Below are positions 25,490 to 34,872 of a stretch of DNA of 64,000 nt, piece after piece (within the stretch, counting starts at the first letter, position 1; every line of letters begins with the position of its first letter). Origin of the DNA: Bacteroidia bacterium (lineage in GTDB: Bacteria > Bacteroidota > Bacteroidia > Flavobacteriales > Flavobacteriaceae); assembly GCA_030432635.1 (NCBI GenBank), contig JAUIMB010000013.1:1-64000 (forward strand), written 5' to 3'. Both the position numbers and the translations under genes were made by a program. The notes beneath the pieces are model-generated. The model was not told the origin of the DNA. It saw only the letters and a list, made by a program, of their open reading frames with translations, and searched no databases.

Positions 25490-26254
25490 ATGGTAAAAGT
25501 CTTTAGAAAAATAAGATATGACTTACTATCAAAAGGTCAAACCAGTAAGTATTTGAAATATGCAATTGGTGAGATTTTATTGGTGGTTATTGGGATTTTG
25601 ATTGCGCTTCAGATAAACAATTGGAATCAAGTCTCGAAAGATGATAAAGCTTTGAGGGAGTACTTGGGAAAGATAAAATCACACACCCAAGAAGATTTGA
25701 GAATGTTGGACTCATTAACTAAGTATCGAAAAAATATTGGAAATCTTTGTAAGAAAGCACGAACGGCTATTCTAGATAAAAAGGATGAGGAAAACCTGCT
25801 TCTGCTCATGGGTTGTGGGTCTGCCTTTATGGATTTTCATTTCAAACCTAACACAGATGGCTATGAAGCATTAAAAAACTCCAATTACTTCGGTAAAATA
25901 AACAATACCGATTTAGATTCACTTTTGATTCGCTACCATAGACTTGTAGATGATATTTCTCAAAATGAAAAAAGTTATAATGGTTATCTAAAAGGTCAAG
26001 AAAATTATCTTTCCACTCAGTTTGATAAATCGTTGGTCCTCGCTACAGCTTTCTTACCTCCAGATTCATTAAGCATAAGAGCCACACCGCAATCTGAATA
26101 TTTTCAGGATTTCAAAGCATATACTTCATCTGCATCCTACAGAAATGTAATTAATTTAGCAGCTTTTCAGTTTGATTGGATGATTGATTTATATGGTCAA
26201 CTTGATGAAGTAGGTGAAAACGTCATCAAGGAAATAGATTCATATGATGATTAA
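25490..26254 (+). CDS. DUF6090 family membrane protein (paralogue 2)
   Basis: 254 aa, the same length as the 18004 paralogue. N-terminal signature VKVFRKIRYDLLSKGQTSKYLKYAIGE (in parts) with one membrane helix ILLVVIGILIALQINNWNQ, then a helical domain (LRMLDSLTKYRKNIGNLCKKA) that has diverged strongly from paralogue 1. Function unknown. Last cassette gene of the recognisable array; the following repeat is only partly preserved. Confidence 0.85.
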   Translation: MVKVFRKIRYDLLSKGQTSKYLKYAIGEILLVVIGILIALQINNWNQVSKDDKALREYLGKIKSHTQEDLRMLDSLTKYRKNIGNLCKKARTAILDKKDEENLLLLMGCGSAFMDFHFKPNTDGYEALKNSNYFGKINNTDLDSLLIRYHRLVDDISQNEKSYNGYLKGQENYLSTQFDKSLVLATAFLPPDSLSIRATPQSEYFQDFKAYTSSASYRNVINLAAFQFDWMIDLYGQLDEVGENVIKEIDSYDD

Positions 26255-26257
26255 TAT

Positions 26258-26370
26258 TGCAGCGTCAATACTTCAATGTGCATAGTCCGTTGCTACGGTT
26301 GGTTAAAAGAAAGCATAATTCTTACACGAAATTCGATACACTTAAAACACTGAAAATCTTGGTGTAAGAA
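26258..26370 (+). repeat. attC-like site Q (type II, left and central part only)
   Basis: Diverged left arm TTCAATGTGCATAGTCC, GGTTGGTTAAAAGAAAGCA, then TTCTTACACGAAATTCGATACACTTAAAACACTG. The GC hairpin and right arm are absent; minus-strand chromosomal-type genes start immediately. This marks the end of the array. Confidence 0.5.
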
Positions 26371-27462
26371 CTAGTTAGACTGAAGAATCCAGTCAGATAT
26401 TTTATTCAGGAAATTAGGAACAAAATTCTTTTTAAGTGTGGCATATTCCTCTCGCTCACCTGTTCTGGCTTCTTGAAAGTAATGGTTTGCATTATTAAAG
26501 GTTTCAAAATCATATTTTGTTCCTGAATTAAGAAGGGCATTTTCCATTCTATCCTTATTCTGATGAATAGGAACTTGGAAATCCAAACCTCCAAAAAGAC
26601 CTAAAACTGGAATGGTTAGTTTTTCAAAATCACCTGCAGGATCATGATAAAGATAAGATGTTAAAGATGGTAAACCATAAATCACTTTGTAGGTGTCAGC
26701 TTTTGTGATTGCTTGTTGCTCTATCTCAGTAGAATCCATAGTAATTTCTGAATTCATTTCATATAAAATGGATTCTGTTGTTTGACAAAATAGCTGATAG
26801 GCTTCTTCTATTCCTGTACCATCTTCAATTGCTCTCATTAACCTGTTATGTGCCGATACATCTGCTTCGATTAATGATTTGGAAATATTTGTCCGTTTGT
26901 ATTCCTGTCTAACTTGATACAAAACCACCTCTACTAAAGGTACTGCTGGTGCAGCCATCAAGACTACTTTTTTAACGGACTTGTTTCCGACAGCAACTTT
27001 TCCCACTAAGATGCCTCCTTGACTGTGTCCAAACAAAATAAAACTGCCAAATGGATGTTCTTTTGTGGTTTTAAAATAATCCATTATACCTTCTAAGTCC
27101 TCGACATGATCTTCTATTGTACTATTAACAAAGTCACCTGTACTTTCGCCTACTCCTCTATCATCAAAACGAAACGAAGCAATACCTTTTGAAGCCAAAT
27201 GTTCTGCTATGACCTTAAAAATCTTAAACCCTTCCAAAGTTTCATCTCTGTCTTGTGGTCCACTTCCTGAACTCATTATGACTAAAGACTTTGTTTTACA
27301 ATTGGTTGGAATAACCAGTGTTCCAGCAATTGAAACATCTTGTAATTTGATCACTAAATCAATAGATTTTGAATTTTCAGTAATTGTATTTTCATTTGAA
27401 TGACAAAAACATGTCACAATTAGAAATAGTATTAAAACGGGTAAATGTCTTTGTGTTCTCAT
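26371..27462 (-). CDS. Secreted alpha/beta hydrolase (COG1073-like)
   Basis: 363 aa from the ATG at 27462, which gives the signal MRTQRHLPVLILFLIVTCFC; the longer frame to 27513 runs into the upstream gene. Hydrolase motifs: SSGSGPQDRDE oxyanion region, FRFDDRGVGESTG, nucleophile FGHSQGG, LGLFGGLDFQVP acid region, and NNANHYFQEA with the catalytic His. Proteins with the RGVGxS pattern are esterases or acyl-peptidase relatives. It is 17 nt downstream of the ABC/M1 gene and probably in its operon. Confidence 0.87.
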   Translation of the reverse strand: MRTQRHLPVLILFLIVTCFCHSNENTITENSKSIDLVIKLQDVSIAGTLVIPTNCKTKSLVIMSSGSGPQDRDETLEGFKIFKVIAEHLASKGIASFRFDDRGVGESTGDFVNSTIEDHVEDLEGIMDYFKTTKEHPFGSFILFGHSQGGILVGKVAVGNKSVKKVVLMAAPAVPLVEVVLYQVRQEYKRTNISKSLIEADVSAHNRLMRAIEDGTGIEEAYQLFCQTTESILYEMNSEITMDSTEIEQQAITKADTYKVIYGLPSLTSYLYHDPAGDFEKLTIPVLGLFGGLDFQVPIHQNKDRMENALLNSGTKYDFETFNNANHYFQEARTGEREEYATLKKNFVPNFLNKISDWILQSN

Positions 27463-27478
27463 TTTTGATGTAGTGTCA

Positions 27479-30400
27479 TCATTCTCTATTATCACCTTTA
27501 AACAATTGATCAACTTCAGACTTCAACACATCATTTGGTAGCACTCTATAAAATTCCTCAAGCAAGTCCAAAGACGTTGGTTTTTTTGGATACTTGTTAT
27601 TGGCTAGAAAGCTTCTTAGCGCCTGATTTACCTTATCTTCACCGATTAATTCAGATAGTTCTACCATTGCAATAGCGCCTTTTGAGTAAGCTATATGTGT
27701 AGCACCATAAGGTACTTTGTATAAAGGCGGATTTCCGTAAAGCCCTTTTTCATTATCATAAATTTGTTGATGAATTTGCACACGCTCCATCATACGCTCT
27801 TTTCCATACAGTTTTTTGTAAATCATCATTTCAGTATACATGGCTAAAGATTCTGTAAGCATTGAAGCGCCTTCCCTTTCATCTGGGTTTATTTGGCTAT
27901 TTCCCCACCAAATATGAGCCAATTCATGACCTGCCAATTCATTGATAACATCTTTGCTTGGATCACTATCTATATTAGCGTGGAAAATCATGTTTTCGGT
28001 CATAAAAATGGTAGCTGGATATGCTGTAGCTGCGAATCCACTTGTAAAAGAAGACACCTCAACAAAGCTTATTTTTTCAAATGGGTAAGCATTAAAATTA
28101 TCGATACAATAATCTAAACTTAACTCCGCATTTTTCAGTAGTCGGTCTACATTTTCAAAGTGCTTGTCATGATAAAGCACCTCAATCTCTATATTACGAT
28201 GCTTGATAGATTGCTTTTGGTAAGTAGCAGATGCAACTGCAAATCGAAATGGAATTCCATGTGCTTTGTATTGTGTAAATGCCCTATCGTTTTCAGACCA
28301 AGTTTTAACTACATCACCAATTCCCATAGGCGTTTGATGACTTTCCGTAGACACTACCATATCTAAATTGATAAAATCATTTTTAAAAACTTCTGGTGCT
28401 TCAAGTGTCTTTAAACGTGTTGGATTTCCAAGTTCGTAGGCTTCTCGTTTTTGCTCGTCCTCTATCTCTTTATCTGATTGGTATCCCAACGAAGGATAAT
28501 AATCACTAATTCGCATAAACGAACCATTTTGAACGATAGCATTAAACGATTGATGTCCATTGACAGCATACCATTTGTATGATAAATTAAACTCTAGAAT
28601 CGCTGTATCATTAGCCAATAAAGGTTTATCAAGTTCAATTTCTGACACAAGCTCATTTATAGAAAATTCTTCATTGTGTATTTGAAGTGTTGCGTTCTCT
28701 AATTTTAAGTCAGCATGAAAATTGAGTAAAATCTTATTTATGGATTCATCTGATAGATTCTGAAGTCCATACTTACCTTGAATCGTATAAGTATTTTCAG
28801 AAGGGTACAAATCTATTTTTGTATCTACATCTGTAATTGTAGGTTGAGATATGTTTTCATAATGACGGTAATTCTTTTCATAATTAACAGCTTCAATTAG
28901 CTGTACATCTTCATTTTTAGGTGCATAACCTTTCATAAAATTGAAACCTGTAAAAACACTCAATCCCAAGAAAACAATGACAATAAACGATTTGATTTTA
29001 GTCCATTGTTTTGATTTCAAATACGAATTAAAAATCCACAGTAACCCTAAAAGACAAATTCCAAAAAGCGATCTATTTGAAAAAGCTGACAAGTATGCAC
29101 CATAACCATTTAGGTCACTAAATACACCTTTAAATCCTGAAAACACATGTAATAATGGATAGGGCAACAACATCTTTATTAATGGTGTTGTAAACACTAC
29201 AACCGCTAAGATTGAAACACCTAAGGCTACATATTTGCTATTGATGATCCTATTGATGAGTAGTAGCAATGTACCAAAAAGGAAAAGCGGAAAAGTATTG
29301 AATATGATAACTCCCAAATAAGCCAACCAATCGATTTGTGAATATCCATAACCGATTTGAAACACAATTGCCAGTACTATAAGCAATGTAGTCAAGAACA
29401 CTAACAACACAGCCAATGACATTAAGTGACCTTTCAGTTTTGCTTTTGAAAAAAATGCACTGTCTTCAATTAAGTAAAAATTGGCAGAACTACTTCTCCA
29501 ATACATATCATTAATGAAATACACAAGAATGAATCCTCCTAACAAATGAAAACTTTGAGCAATAGAAGTCGCCAAAAGTCCAGAACTGGCATAATAATCT
29601 GGTAAACGTATGCCTTTATCGATATCTGAATACATTTCCATACCAACGAAGAATACCAATAGCATGGAAACAGCAACTATAGTTACGCTTTTAAACAGGT
29701 AAATTAAATCAACCTTTGCAAAGGAAATGATTGCGTTTAATTCTGACTTAAAACCAAAATCAAGAGCAGGTATTTTGACGTTTGTTAATTTGACTATTGC
29801 TACTTTAACGTTACGCTGTTTGCGCTTCAATTCCTTTTTACTTGTCGCTTTATTAAACACATAAAAACGATAAGAAATCACCAAAAACAACATTGACAAT
29901 ACCACATAAACGATACGATTGATAGCCAAAAAGCCTTTTAGCGGCACGATGAACTGATTTTTTTCAGTAACACTTAAATCTCTAGCCTCAAAGAAATAGG
30001 CAGATGTTCCAAAAGGGTCTAACAATGACGATAGCTGCTGTACTTCTATAGATTGTGGAATGCTTCCTGCCATAAATGGCGAATTAGAAAACACCAATAA
30101 CACCATATAAAGCACATACAGAAGTAAACCTCCAATGACCACTAATAACTTCTTACGTGTTGTGTAAGCAATCATGAACAAGACACTACAGACGAAAAGG
30201 CAGTTTAAAACACCAAAAATCAAAAAGGGATAGAGATACGACCAAAGACTAAACCCTAACTGCATTTCACTTCCTGTTCGTATGTTTTGACCAATGACAA
30301 AACCTATGATTAAGATTGAAAAGCTTACAAATGTTTTTAAGGTAAACCCTGAAAACTTCCCTACTAAATAGGTTTTAAGGGAAACAGGATATGAGAATAA

Positions 30401-30658
30401 CATGATATCAAATTTTGTATCCCATTCCTTAAACAGAATCTCTAAGGCAAATAAAATAGCCAAAAAAATCATGGATAGACTCAACAAAGCCATCATAAAC
30501 CCAATGGTGTATGGTGAATTAAGATAAATACCTTCACCAGCAGTTAGATTAAATTTATAGCCACAAAACCATCCTATAACCAGTAATATAACACTTGTTG
30601 AACCTAAGACATAACGATTACCACTATGCTTTAATTGAAATTGAAGTATAGCATTCAT
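27479..30658 (-). CDS. ABC-2 type permease fused to M1-family aminopeptidase
   Basis: 1059 aa. Residues 1-~555 hold about 12-13 membrane segments with ABC-2 permease features, in two halves split by a charged loop (~280-310). Residues ~600-1059 are an M1 gluzincin domain: GFAATAYPATIFMTE (GxMEN-like position), zinc motif HELAH at 911-915 and the third ligand Glu about 19 residues later in TESLAMY. The permease-peptidase fusion is known in Bacteroidota. With the ATPase at 30655 (4-nt overlap) it forms an exporter-like complex in the inner membrane; substrate unknown. Confidence 0.9.
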   Translation of the reverse strand: MNAILQFQLKHSGNRYVLGSTSVILLVIGWFCGYKFNLTAGEGIYLNSPYTIGFMMALLSLSMIFLAILFALEILFKEWDTKFDIMLFSYPVSLKTYLVGKFSGFTLKTFVSFSILIIGFVIGQNIRTGSEMQLGFSLWSYLYPFLIFGVLNCLFVCSVLFMIAYTTRKKLLVVIGGLLLYVLYMVLLVFSNSPFMAGSIPQSIEVQQLSSLLDPFGTSAYFFEARDLSVTEKNQFIVPLKGFLAINRIVYVVLSMLFLVISYRFYVFNKATSKKELKRKQRNVKVAIVKLTNVKIPALDFGFKSELNAIISFAKVDLIYLFKSVTIVAVSMLLVFFVGMEMYSDIDKGIRLPDYYASSGLLATSIAQSFHLLGGFILVYFINDMYWRSSSANFYLIEDSAFFSKAKLKGHLMSLAVLLVFLTTLLIVLAIVFQIGYGYSQIDWLAYLGVIIFNTFPLFLFGTLLLLINRIINSKYVALGVSILAVVVFTTPLIKMLLPYPLLHVFSGFKGVFSDLNGYGAYLSAFSNRSLFGICLLGLLWIFNSYLKSKQWTKIKSFIVIVFLGLSVFTGFNFMKGYAPKNEDVQLIEAVNYEKNYRHYENISQPTITDVDTKIDLYPSENTYTIQGKYGLQNLSDESINKILLNFHADLKLENATLQIHNEEFSINELVSEIELDKPLLANDTAILEFNLSYKWYAVNGHQSFNAIVQNGSFMRISDYYPSLGYQSDKEIEDEQKREAYELGNPTRLKTLEAPEVFKNDFINLDMVVSTESHQTPMGIGDVVKTWSENDRAFTQYKAHGIPFRFAVASATYQKQSIKHRNIEIEVLYHDKHFENVDRLLKNAELSLDYCIDNFNAYPFEKISFVEVSSFTSGFAATAYPATIFMTENMIFHANIDSDPSKDVINELAGHELAHIWWGNSQINPDEREGASMLTESLAMYTEMMIYKKLYGKERMMERVQIHQQIYDNEKGLYGNPPLYKVPYGATHIAYSKGAIAMVELSELIGEDKVNQALRSFLANNKYPKKPTSLDLLEEFYRVLPNDVLKSEVDQLFKGDNRE

Positions 30659-31533
30659 AATTCACTGTTTTGAGAAAGTACATTAAAGTAAACGTGCTCT
30701 AGAATTGGATCAACTGATGAAAATCCTTCAGGTTGTGAAGTCGCAACTACTGTAATTTGAAGTTGACGCTCTATAAGTTGTTGACTGATAACATTGAGAT
30801 CTGATTGATAAATTTCCAACTCATCATTAGCAATACTTTTTGACCAGATTTTACCTTTTAATTCTTTAATTAATTCTTTGGGTTTTCCTGTTTTAAGAAT
30901 TTGACCTCTGTTCATTACGGTCATTTCAGAACACAAGTTTTTCACGTCTTCAACCAAATGAGTAGATAAAATCACAACAACTTCACTACTAATATCACTT
31001 AGAAGTGTATTGAAACGATTCCGTTCTTCTGGATCCAATCCTGCTGTCGGCTCATCGACAATGATGATTTTTGGGTCGCCAAGTAAAGCTTGCGCAACAC
31101 CAAAGCGCTGTTTCATACCACCAGAAAACGTGTGTACCTCTTTATCTCTAAAGTTCCAAAGGTTCACCTTTTCCAACAAATATTGAATCTGTTTTTGACG
31201 TTCAGCTTTGTTATTAATCCCTTTTAAAATAGCTATATGATTTAATAAATCGTAGGCATTCACTTTAGGGTAAACTCCAAAGTCCTGTGGTAAGAATCCT
31301 AGATTTTTTTTAATATAATCTGTATCTTCCACTACGTTTACATCATTAAACGTTATCGAACCTGAAGTTGGCTTTTGTAAACCTACAATGGTTTTCATTA
31401 ATGATGATTTCCCAGCACCATTAGGACCTAACAAACCAAACATTCCATTCTTTATTTCCAGGGAAATTCCGTTGATGGCATTGTAACCATTCTTGTAGGT
31501 TAGATTTAAGTCATTAATTTTTAAGGTATTCAT
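30655..31533 (-). CDS. ABC transporter ATP-binding protein
   Basis: 292 aa. Walker A GPNGAGKSS (36-44), Q-loop LPQDFGVYP (~81-89), signature FSGGMKQR (136-143), Walker B IIIVDEPTAGLD (156-167), H-loop ILSTHLVED. This is the CcmA/ABC-2 importer-exporter class of ATPase. The last ~75 residues form an accessory domain (LKGKIWSKSIANDELEIYQSD). Overlaps the permease-peptidase gene by 4 nt, so the two are co-translated and function together. Confidence 0.93.
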   Translation of the reverse strand: MNTLKINDLNLTYKNGYNAINGISLEIKNGMFGLLGPNGAGKSSLMKTIVGLQKPTSGSITFNDVNVVEDTDYIKKNLGFLPQDFGVYPKVNAYDLLNHIAILKGINNKAERQKQIQYLLEKVNLWNFRDKEVHTFSGGMKQRFGVAQALLGDPKIIIVDEPTAGLDPEERNRFNTLLSDISSEVVVILSTHLVEDVKNLCSEMTVMNRGQILKTGKPKELIKELKGKIWSKSIANDELEIYQSDLNVISQQLIERQLQITVVATSQPEGFSSVDPILEHVYFNVLSQNSEL

Positions 31534-31631
31534 AATATGCGTTTTATGGTGTATGTTGGTTTTAAAATTTTAGTGATATGTTAATCCTATGTATTCGTTC
31601 AATCAATTATCTTAATCTCGCTTGAGAAAAT

Positions 31632-31727
31632 TCAGATTTCAAAAAATAAGACTGAATAAAGTGATCGTTGGTTACAATGGAATCCTAAAACCAAAAAGGC
31701 TACTACTATTAAGATACGTTTTTTCAT
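31632..31727 (-). CDS. Possible 31-aa signal-peptide ORF, translationally coupled
   Basis: The ATG at 31727-31725 overlaps the TGA stop of the DUF4386 gene (ATGA). It encodes MKKRILIVVAFLVLGFHCNQ and 11 more residues, then stops. It looks like the beginning of a secreted protein whose body has been lost, or a small membrane peptide. The next 98 bp before the ABC ATPase gene have no other frame. Confidence 0.35.
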   Translation of the reverse strand: MKKRILIVVAFLVLGFHCNQRSLYSVLFFEI

Positions 31728-32449
31728 TGTATCAATTCTTTTAAACGTTTGTACGACACTGTTGCGCCTTTGCTTAGCATGTAAAAAGTAATTCCCACCT
31801 CTCCCAAAGCCGCAGCAACACCGACTATTAAAGCCGTATAGGTTTCATATCCAGGAAAATTAAAATTTCCGAATGTTTCTACAAGATAACCTGCTCCAGA
31901 ACCTAATAATAGACCTCCAAAGATTTTTGGAAATACATTGGATTTATAGATAAGCATTCCAAGTAATATGCAGTGAACACCAAAAAATCCGCCTGCAATT
32001 AAGTATCCGTAATGATGCGCTTCCATTAACAGACTACTCATTTCCTGAAGTTGCTCAACACTAAAAGAACCCATCAAAACATTAGAATCCAATACCTTCA
32101 TTGCCACATAGTGATTTAGAAGATTAATACTTCCAATAGCAGGATGTGCAATAAGCCTAAAGCATGAACTTATTAGAGCTAAACCTTTATGGAAAGGTTT
32201 AAAAATCTGATACAAGAACACCGAAATGACAACATCTAATAAAAATGCAATAAAATCGGTCGTTAGCCCAAGTTGAAAAAGAGCTTTGTTTTGCAATATA
32301 TTTTCAGCAGTTATAATAGCATCTCCAGAAACTATTAAAGTGCCTCGAACATAACCTTGACTAAAGCCAGCACAAATAATTACAAACAAGTAAAATAAAC
32401 CTGTGAGACGTATCAACTTTAGGCTGACAAATGTGTCGTTACTTTCCAT
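31724..32449 (-). CDS. DUF4386 membrane protein
   Basis: 241 aa with six predicted membrane helices. The DUF4386 pattern is visible: IRLTGLFYLFVIICAGFSQGYVRGTLIVSGDA, TTDFIAFLLDVVISVFLYQIFKP, LISSCFRLIAHPAIGSINLLNHY, and LIAGGFFGVHCILLGMLIYKSNVFPKIFGGLL. The function of the family is unknown. Shares its minus-strand orientation with the ABC genes downstream. Confidence 0.88.
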   Translation of the reverse strand: MESNDTFVSLKLIRLTGLFYLFVIICAGFSQGYVRGTLIVSGDAIITAENILQNKALFQLGLTTDFIAFLLDVVISVFLYQIFKPFHKGLALISSCFRLIAHPAIGSINLLNHYVAMKVLDSNVLMGSFSVEQLQEMSSLLMEAHHYGYLIAGGFFGVHCILLGMLIYKSNVFPKIFGGLLLGSGAGYLVETFGNFNFPGYETYTALIVGVAAALGEVGITFYMLSKGATVSYKRLKELIQ

Positions 32450-32583
32450 AATTTCTTAGTCTTTATTCTTAAAACAAATTTCTAGGATAAGTACGACTGT
32501 TTTTTGACGGTTTGTTCCAAAAAATTGACTTTAAGGGACAAATTACCTTGCTACATTAATTTATGACTTTTACAACCTTGATA

Positions 32584-33717
32584 TTAATCTTCTATTTTAG
32601 AATTTAATTCTGCGAGTAAACTTTCAGCCTGTTCTACAAGTAATTCTTTTGATATCAATTCGTTAGCAATATGCTTTGCCTTTTCCTTTTCATTTAAAGA
32701 AGCATAGGTTTTAGCTAATAAAAGCTGTAAGTTTTCGTTAAAGAAGTGTGGTGAAGTCAATTCTACCAATGCAATGCCTTTGATCAACTCCTCATTATTT
32801 TCAGTAGATGCTAAAATCTTGTAATAACCATAAGCAGCAACTAGTGGTATATCGTAATTGGTTTTGTTTTTGGCAAGTTCATCTTCAGCCCAAACTATAG
32901 TTTTGGTATCATCCAATACTTCCTGAATTAAATAAGCACTTCTTTCATCATTATACAATTCCCTTTTTACAGGTGTAAGTCCCAAAGATTTTACAACAGC
33001 TTCTGCAGATTTTGTTGTTGAAAAAGGATTTTGTCCAGTAACAAAATTGTTTGAAATAACGACTTTGGGTAACATAAAATCGGCTTGCTCAAACTGAGCA
33101 CCTCTAGACTTTAATTTAGTTTCCAAACTAAAAGGAAACTCCTTGACCCACTTTTTCCCGAAAAGATCTTCTTCAACATTGCTGAAACCAGTTAATGCTA
33201 TTCCATTTATGATATACTCATCGTTATACTTGACATTAGCAAATACTGCAGGTCCATGACAAACCGAAGCGATAACGGTATTTTCACTTTTATAAAGGTT
33301 TAATATGATATCTTGAAGTGAAGGGTCAAAAGGCAAGTCAAACATTGCACCTTTTCCTCCTACAACGTAAATGGCATCGTAATCTTCAGCTATAATACTT
33401 GCTGTAGATTTTGTATTATTCAATAAATCAAGTGCCTTTTGATCTTCAAACAGCTGTTGATTATAAGCTTTTTCCTTATTGTATTTATCTGGTTCAACTT
33501 TTCCTCCTTTTGGACTAGCTACATCAATAGATAAATTATTGTTTTTGAAAATCAAATACGCTTGAGAGAACTCATCGAACTCAAATCCAGGTCTTGAATC
33601 TCCCTTGTCTTTGCCGTAACTACTCACCACCATCAAGACTTTTTTCTTGGTATTTTTTGTTTGAGAAAGTAGCATGATTGGTAAAAAAAAGACGATACAT
33701 AAAATAGTTTTTTTCAT
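32584..33717 (-). CDS. Secreted DJ-1/PfpI (HchA-like) glutamine-amidotransferase-fold protein
   Basis: 377 aa. Signal peptide MKKTILCIVFFLPIMLLSQ. Residues ~25-245 are a class I GATase-like domain (VLMVVSSYGKDK, YDAIYVVGGKGAMFDLP, nucleophile elbow VASVCHGPA with the reactive Cys, FSNVEEDLF). The ~130-aa C-terminal tail (LASTENNEELIKGIALVELTS, KTYASLNEKEKAKHIANELI) is TPR-like. HchA relatives act as glyoxalases or chaperones, usually cytoplasmic; export is unusual. Sits next to an AraC regulator. Confidence 0.85.
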   Translation of the reverse strand: MKKTILCIVFFLPIMLLSQTKNTKKKVLMVVSSYGKDKGDSRPGFEFDEFSQAYLIFKNNNLSIDVASPKGGKVEPDKYNKEKAYNQQLFEDQKALDLLNNTKSTASIIAEDYDAIYVVGGKGAMFDLPFDPSLQDIILNLYKSENTVIASVCHGPAVFANVKYNDEYIINGIALTGFSNVEEDLFGKKWVKEFPFSLETKLKSRGAQFEQADFMLPKVVISNNFVTGQNPFSTTKSAEAVVKSLGLTPVKRELYNDERSAYLIQEVLDDTKTIVWAEDELAKNKTNYDIPLVAAYGYYKILASTENNEELIKGIALVELTSPHFFNENLQLLLAKTYASLNEKEKAKHIANELISKELLVEQAESLLAELNSKIED

Positions 33718-33867
33718 TTTTTGATTGTTTTAGATTGAATAAAGAACACGAATAAAACAGCTTATTGTTACAACAAGTGTTTTAAATTCAATGACAAATT
33801 TCAGATGATTACGACTAATTAATTGACTTTGTGCGCCTTGGATATGGCTTTTAAGGACAAGGCATGC

Positions 33868-34845
33868 TCAATTGGATTTTCTATAGTCATTTGGTGTTTG
33901 ACCAGTCCATTTTTTGAAGGCACGATTAAATGCACTTTGTTCTGAAAAGCCAGTCAAAAAAGCAATTTCACCAATAGACTGTGATGAGGTAGAAAGTAGG
34001 CTTACAGCTGTTTCCTGACGGTTTTTCTGAACTAAATCCCTAAAGGTTAAATCACGCTCTGAGAGTCGCCTTTTAAGGGTTCGCGCACTAATACCTAAAT
34101 AGTCACTCATTTGGGATAAACTTGGAATTCCACTTGCCATGGATTCCTTAAGAATTGTATTGATTTCTTCGGTAAGTTCATCGCCTTTTTTAAATAGCTT
34201 TTTCTTTTCTTCCTCCATCCGTAGGGTAATGAAATCATGAATAAACCGATCGGCTTTTAGGGTCGTTATATTAAGTGCTTCGGTATCAAAAGTCATAGCG
34301 TTCTCCTTACTTTTTGAATGTACAGGACAGTCAAAATACGCTTCAAAGTCTTCTACCCTCGAAATGCTATGTTTGAAGGAAACCTTAAGTGGCTTTATTT
34401 GTTTCCCTGTGACTTCTTTAATAACTTCAAGTAACATGACAAAGGGAGCTTCTATTGTTGTTTTAATACCTTTTCTATAGACATCTCTATCTAAAGTTAA
34501 AGTAATGGTTGATGCATTTTCTGATAGGTCAATACTACCATCGTTGGTCACTAAAACCATGTAGCGCTTTACGTTCCGTAATACGTCCAACGCATGTAAA
34601 CAGGTTTTCCAGGATAAACCTAAAGTGCCATAATCGTTAGAATTTAATTGTTTCCCTTGTCGTAATCCAAAATTTGGTGCCAAATGATTTTCAGCAAGCT
34701 CATATACATCCAAAAGTGATGTCATTGGCACATAAGTATCGGTCAAATTCAATGTATGACTTTCTCCGAGAAGATCGGTCGATAACCCTTCACTTAACGC
34801 AAGTTGTAGCGCTTTTTTATAAATCGATGAAGAAACAAAAGGCAT
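33868..34845 (-). CDS. AraC-family regulator with arabinose-binding-type N-domain
   Basis: 325 aa. Residues ~20-200 fit the PF12625-like N-terminal domain (NDYGTLGLSWKTCLHALDVLRNVKRY). Residues ~225-325 are the HTH pair: PSLSQMSDYLGISARTLKRRLSERDLTFRDLVQ and SIGEIAFLTGFSEQSAFNRAFKKWTGQTPNDYRK. Close in layout to OruR/ArgR-type AraC activators. It lies upstream of the PfpI-like and DUF4386 genes on the same strand. Confidence 0.88.
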   Translation of the reverse strand: MPFVSSSIYKKALQLALSEGLSTDLLGESHTLNLTDTYVPMTSLLDVYELAENHLAPNFGLRQGKQLNSNDYGTLGLSWKTCLHALDVLRNVKRYMVLVTNDGSIDLSENASTITLTLDRDVYRKGIKTTIEAPFVMLLEVIKEVTGKQIKPLKVSFKHSISRVEDFEAYFDCPVHSKSKENAMTFDTEALNITTLKADRFIHDFITLRMEEEKKKLFKKGDELTEEINTILKESMASGIPSLSQMSDYLGISARTLKRRLSERDLTFRDLVQKNRQETAVSLLSTSSQSIGEIAFLTGFSEQSAFNRAFKKWTGQTPNDYRKSN

Positions 34846-34872
34846 ACTCTTCTAATTATTACATTATTTTAC

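Noticed and set aside
828-26370. The intergenic repeats as MITEs or ordinary extragenic palindromes
   Set aside because: Cores vary between copies while staying complementary to the far end of the same unit, all sites have the same orientation relative to genes, and I see no target duplications. A cassette model explains this; a transposed repeat does not.
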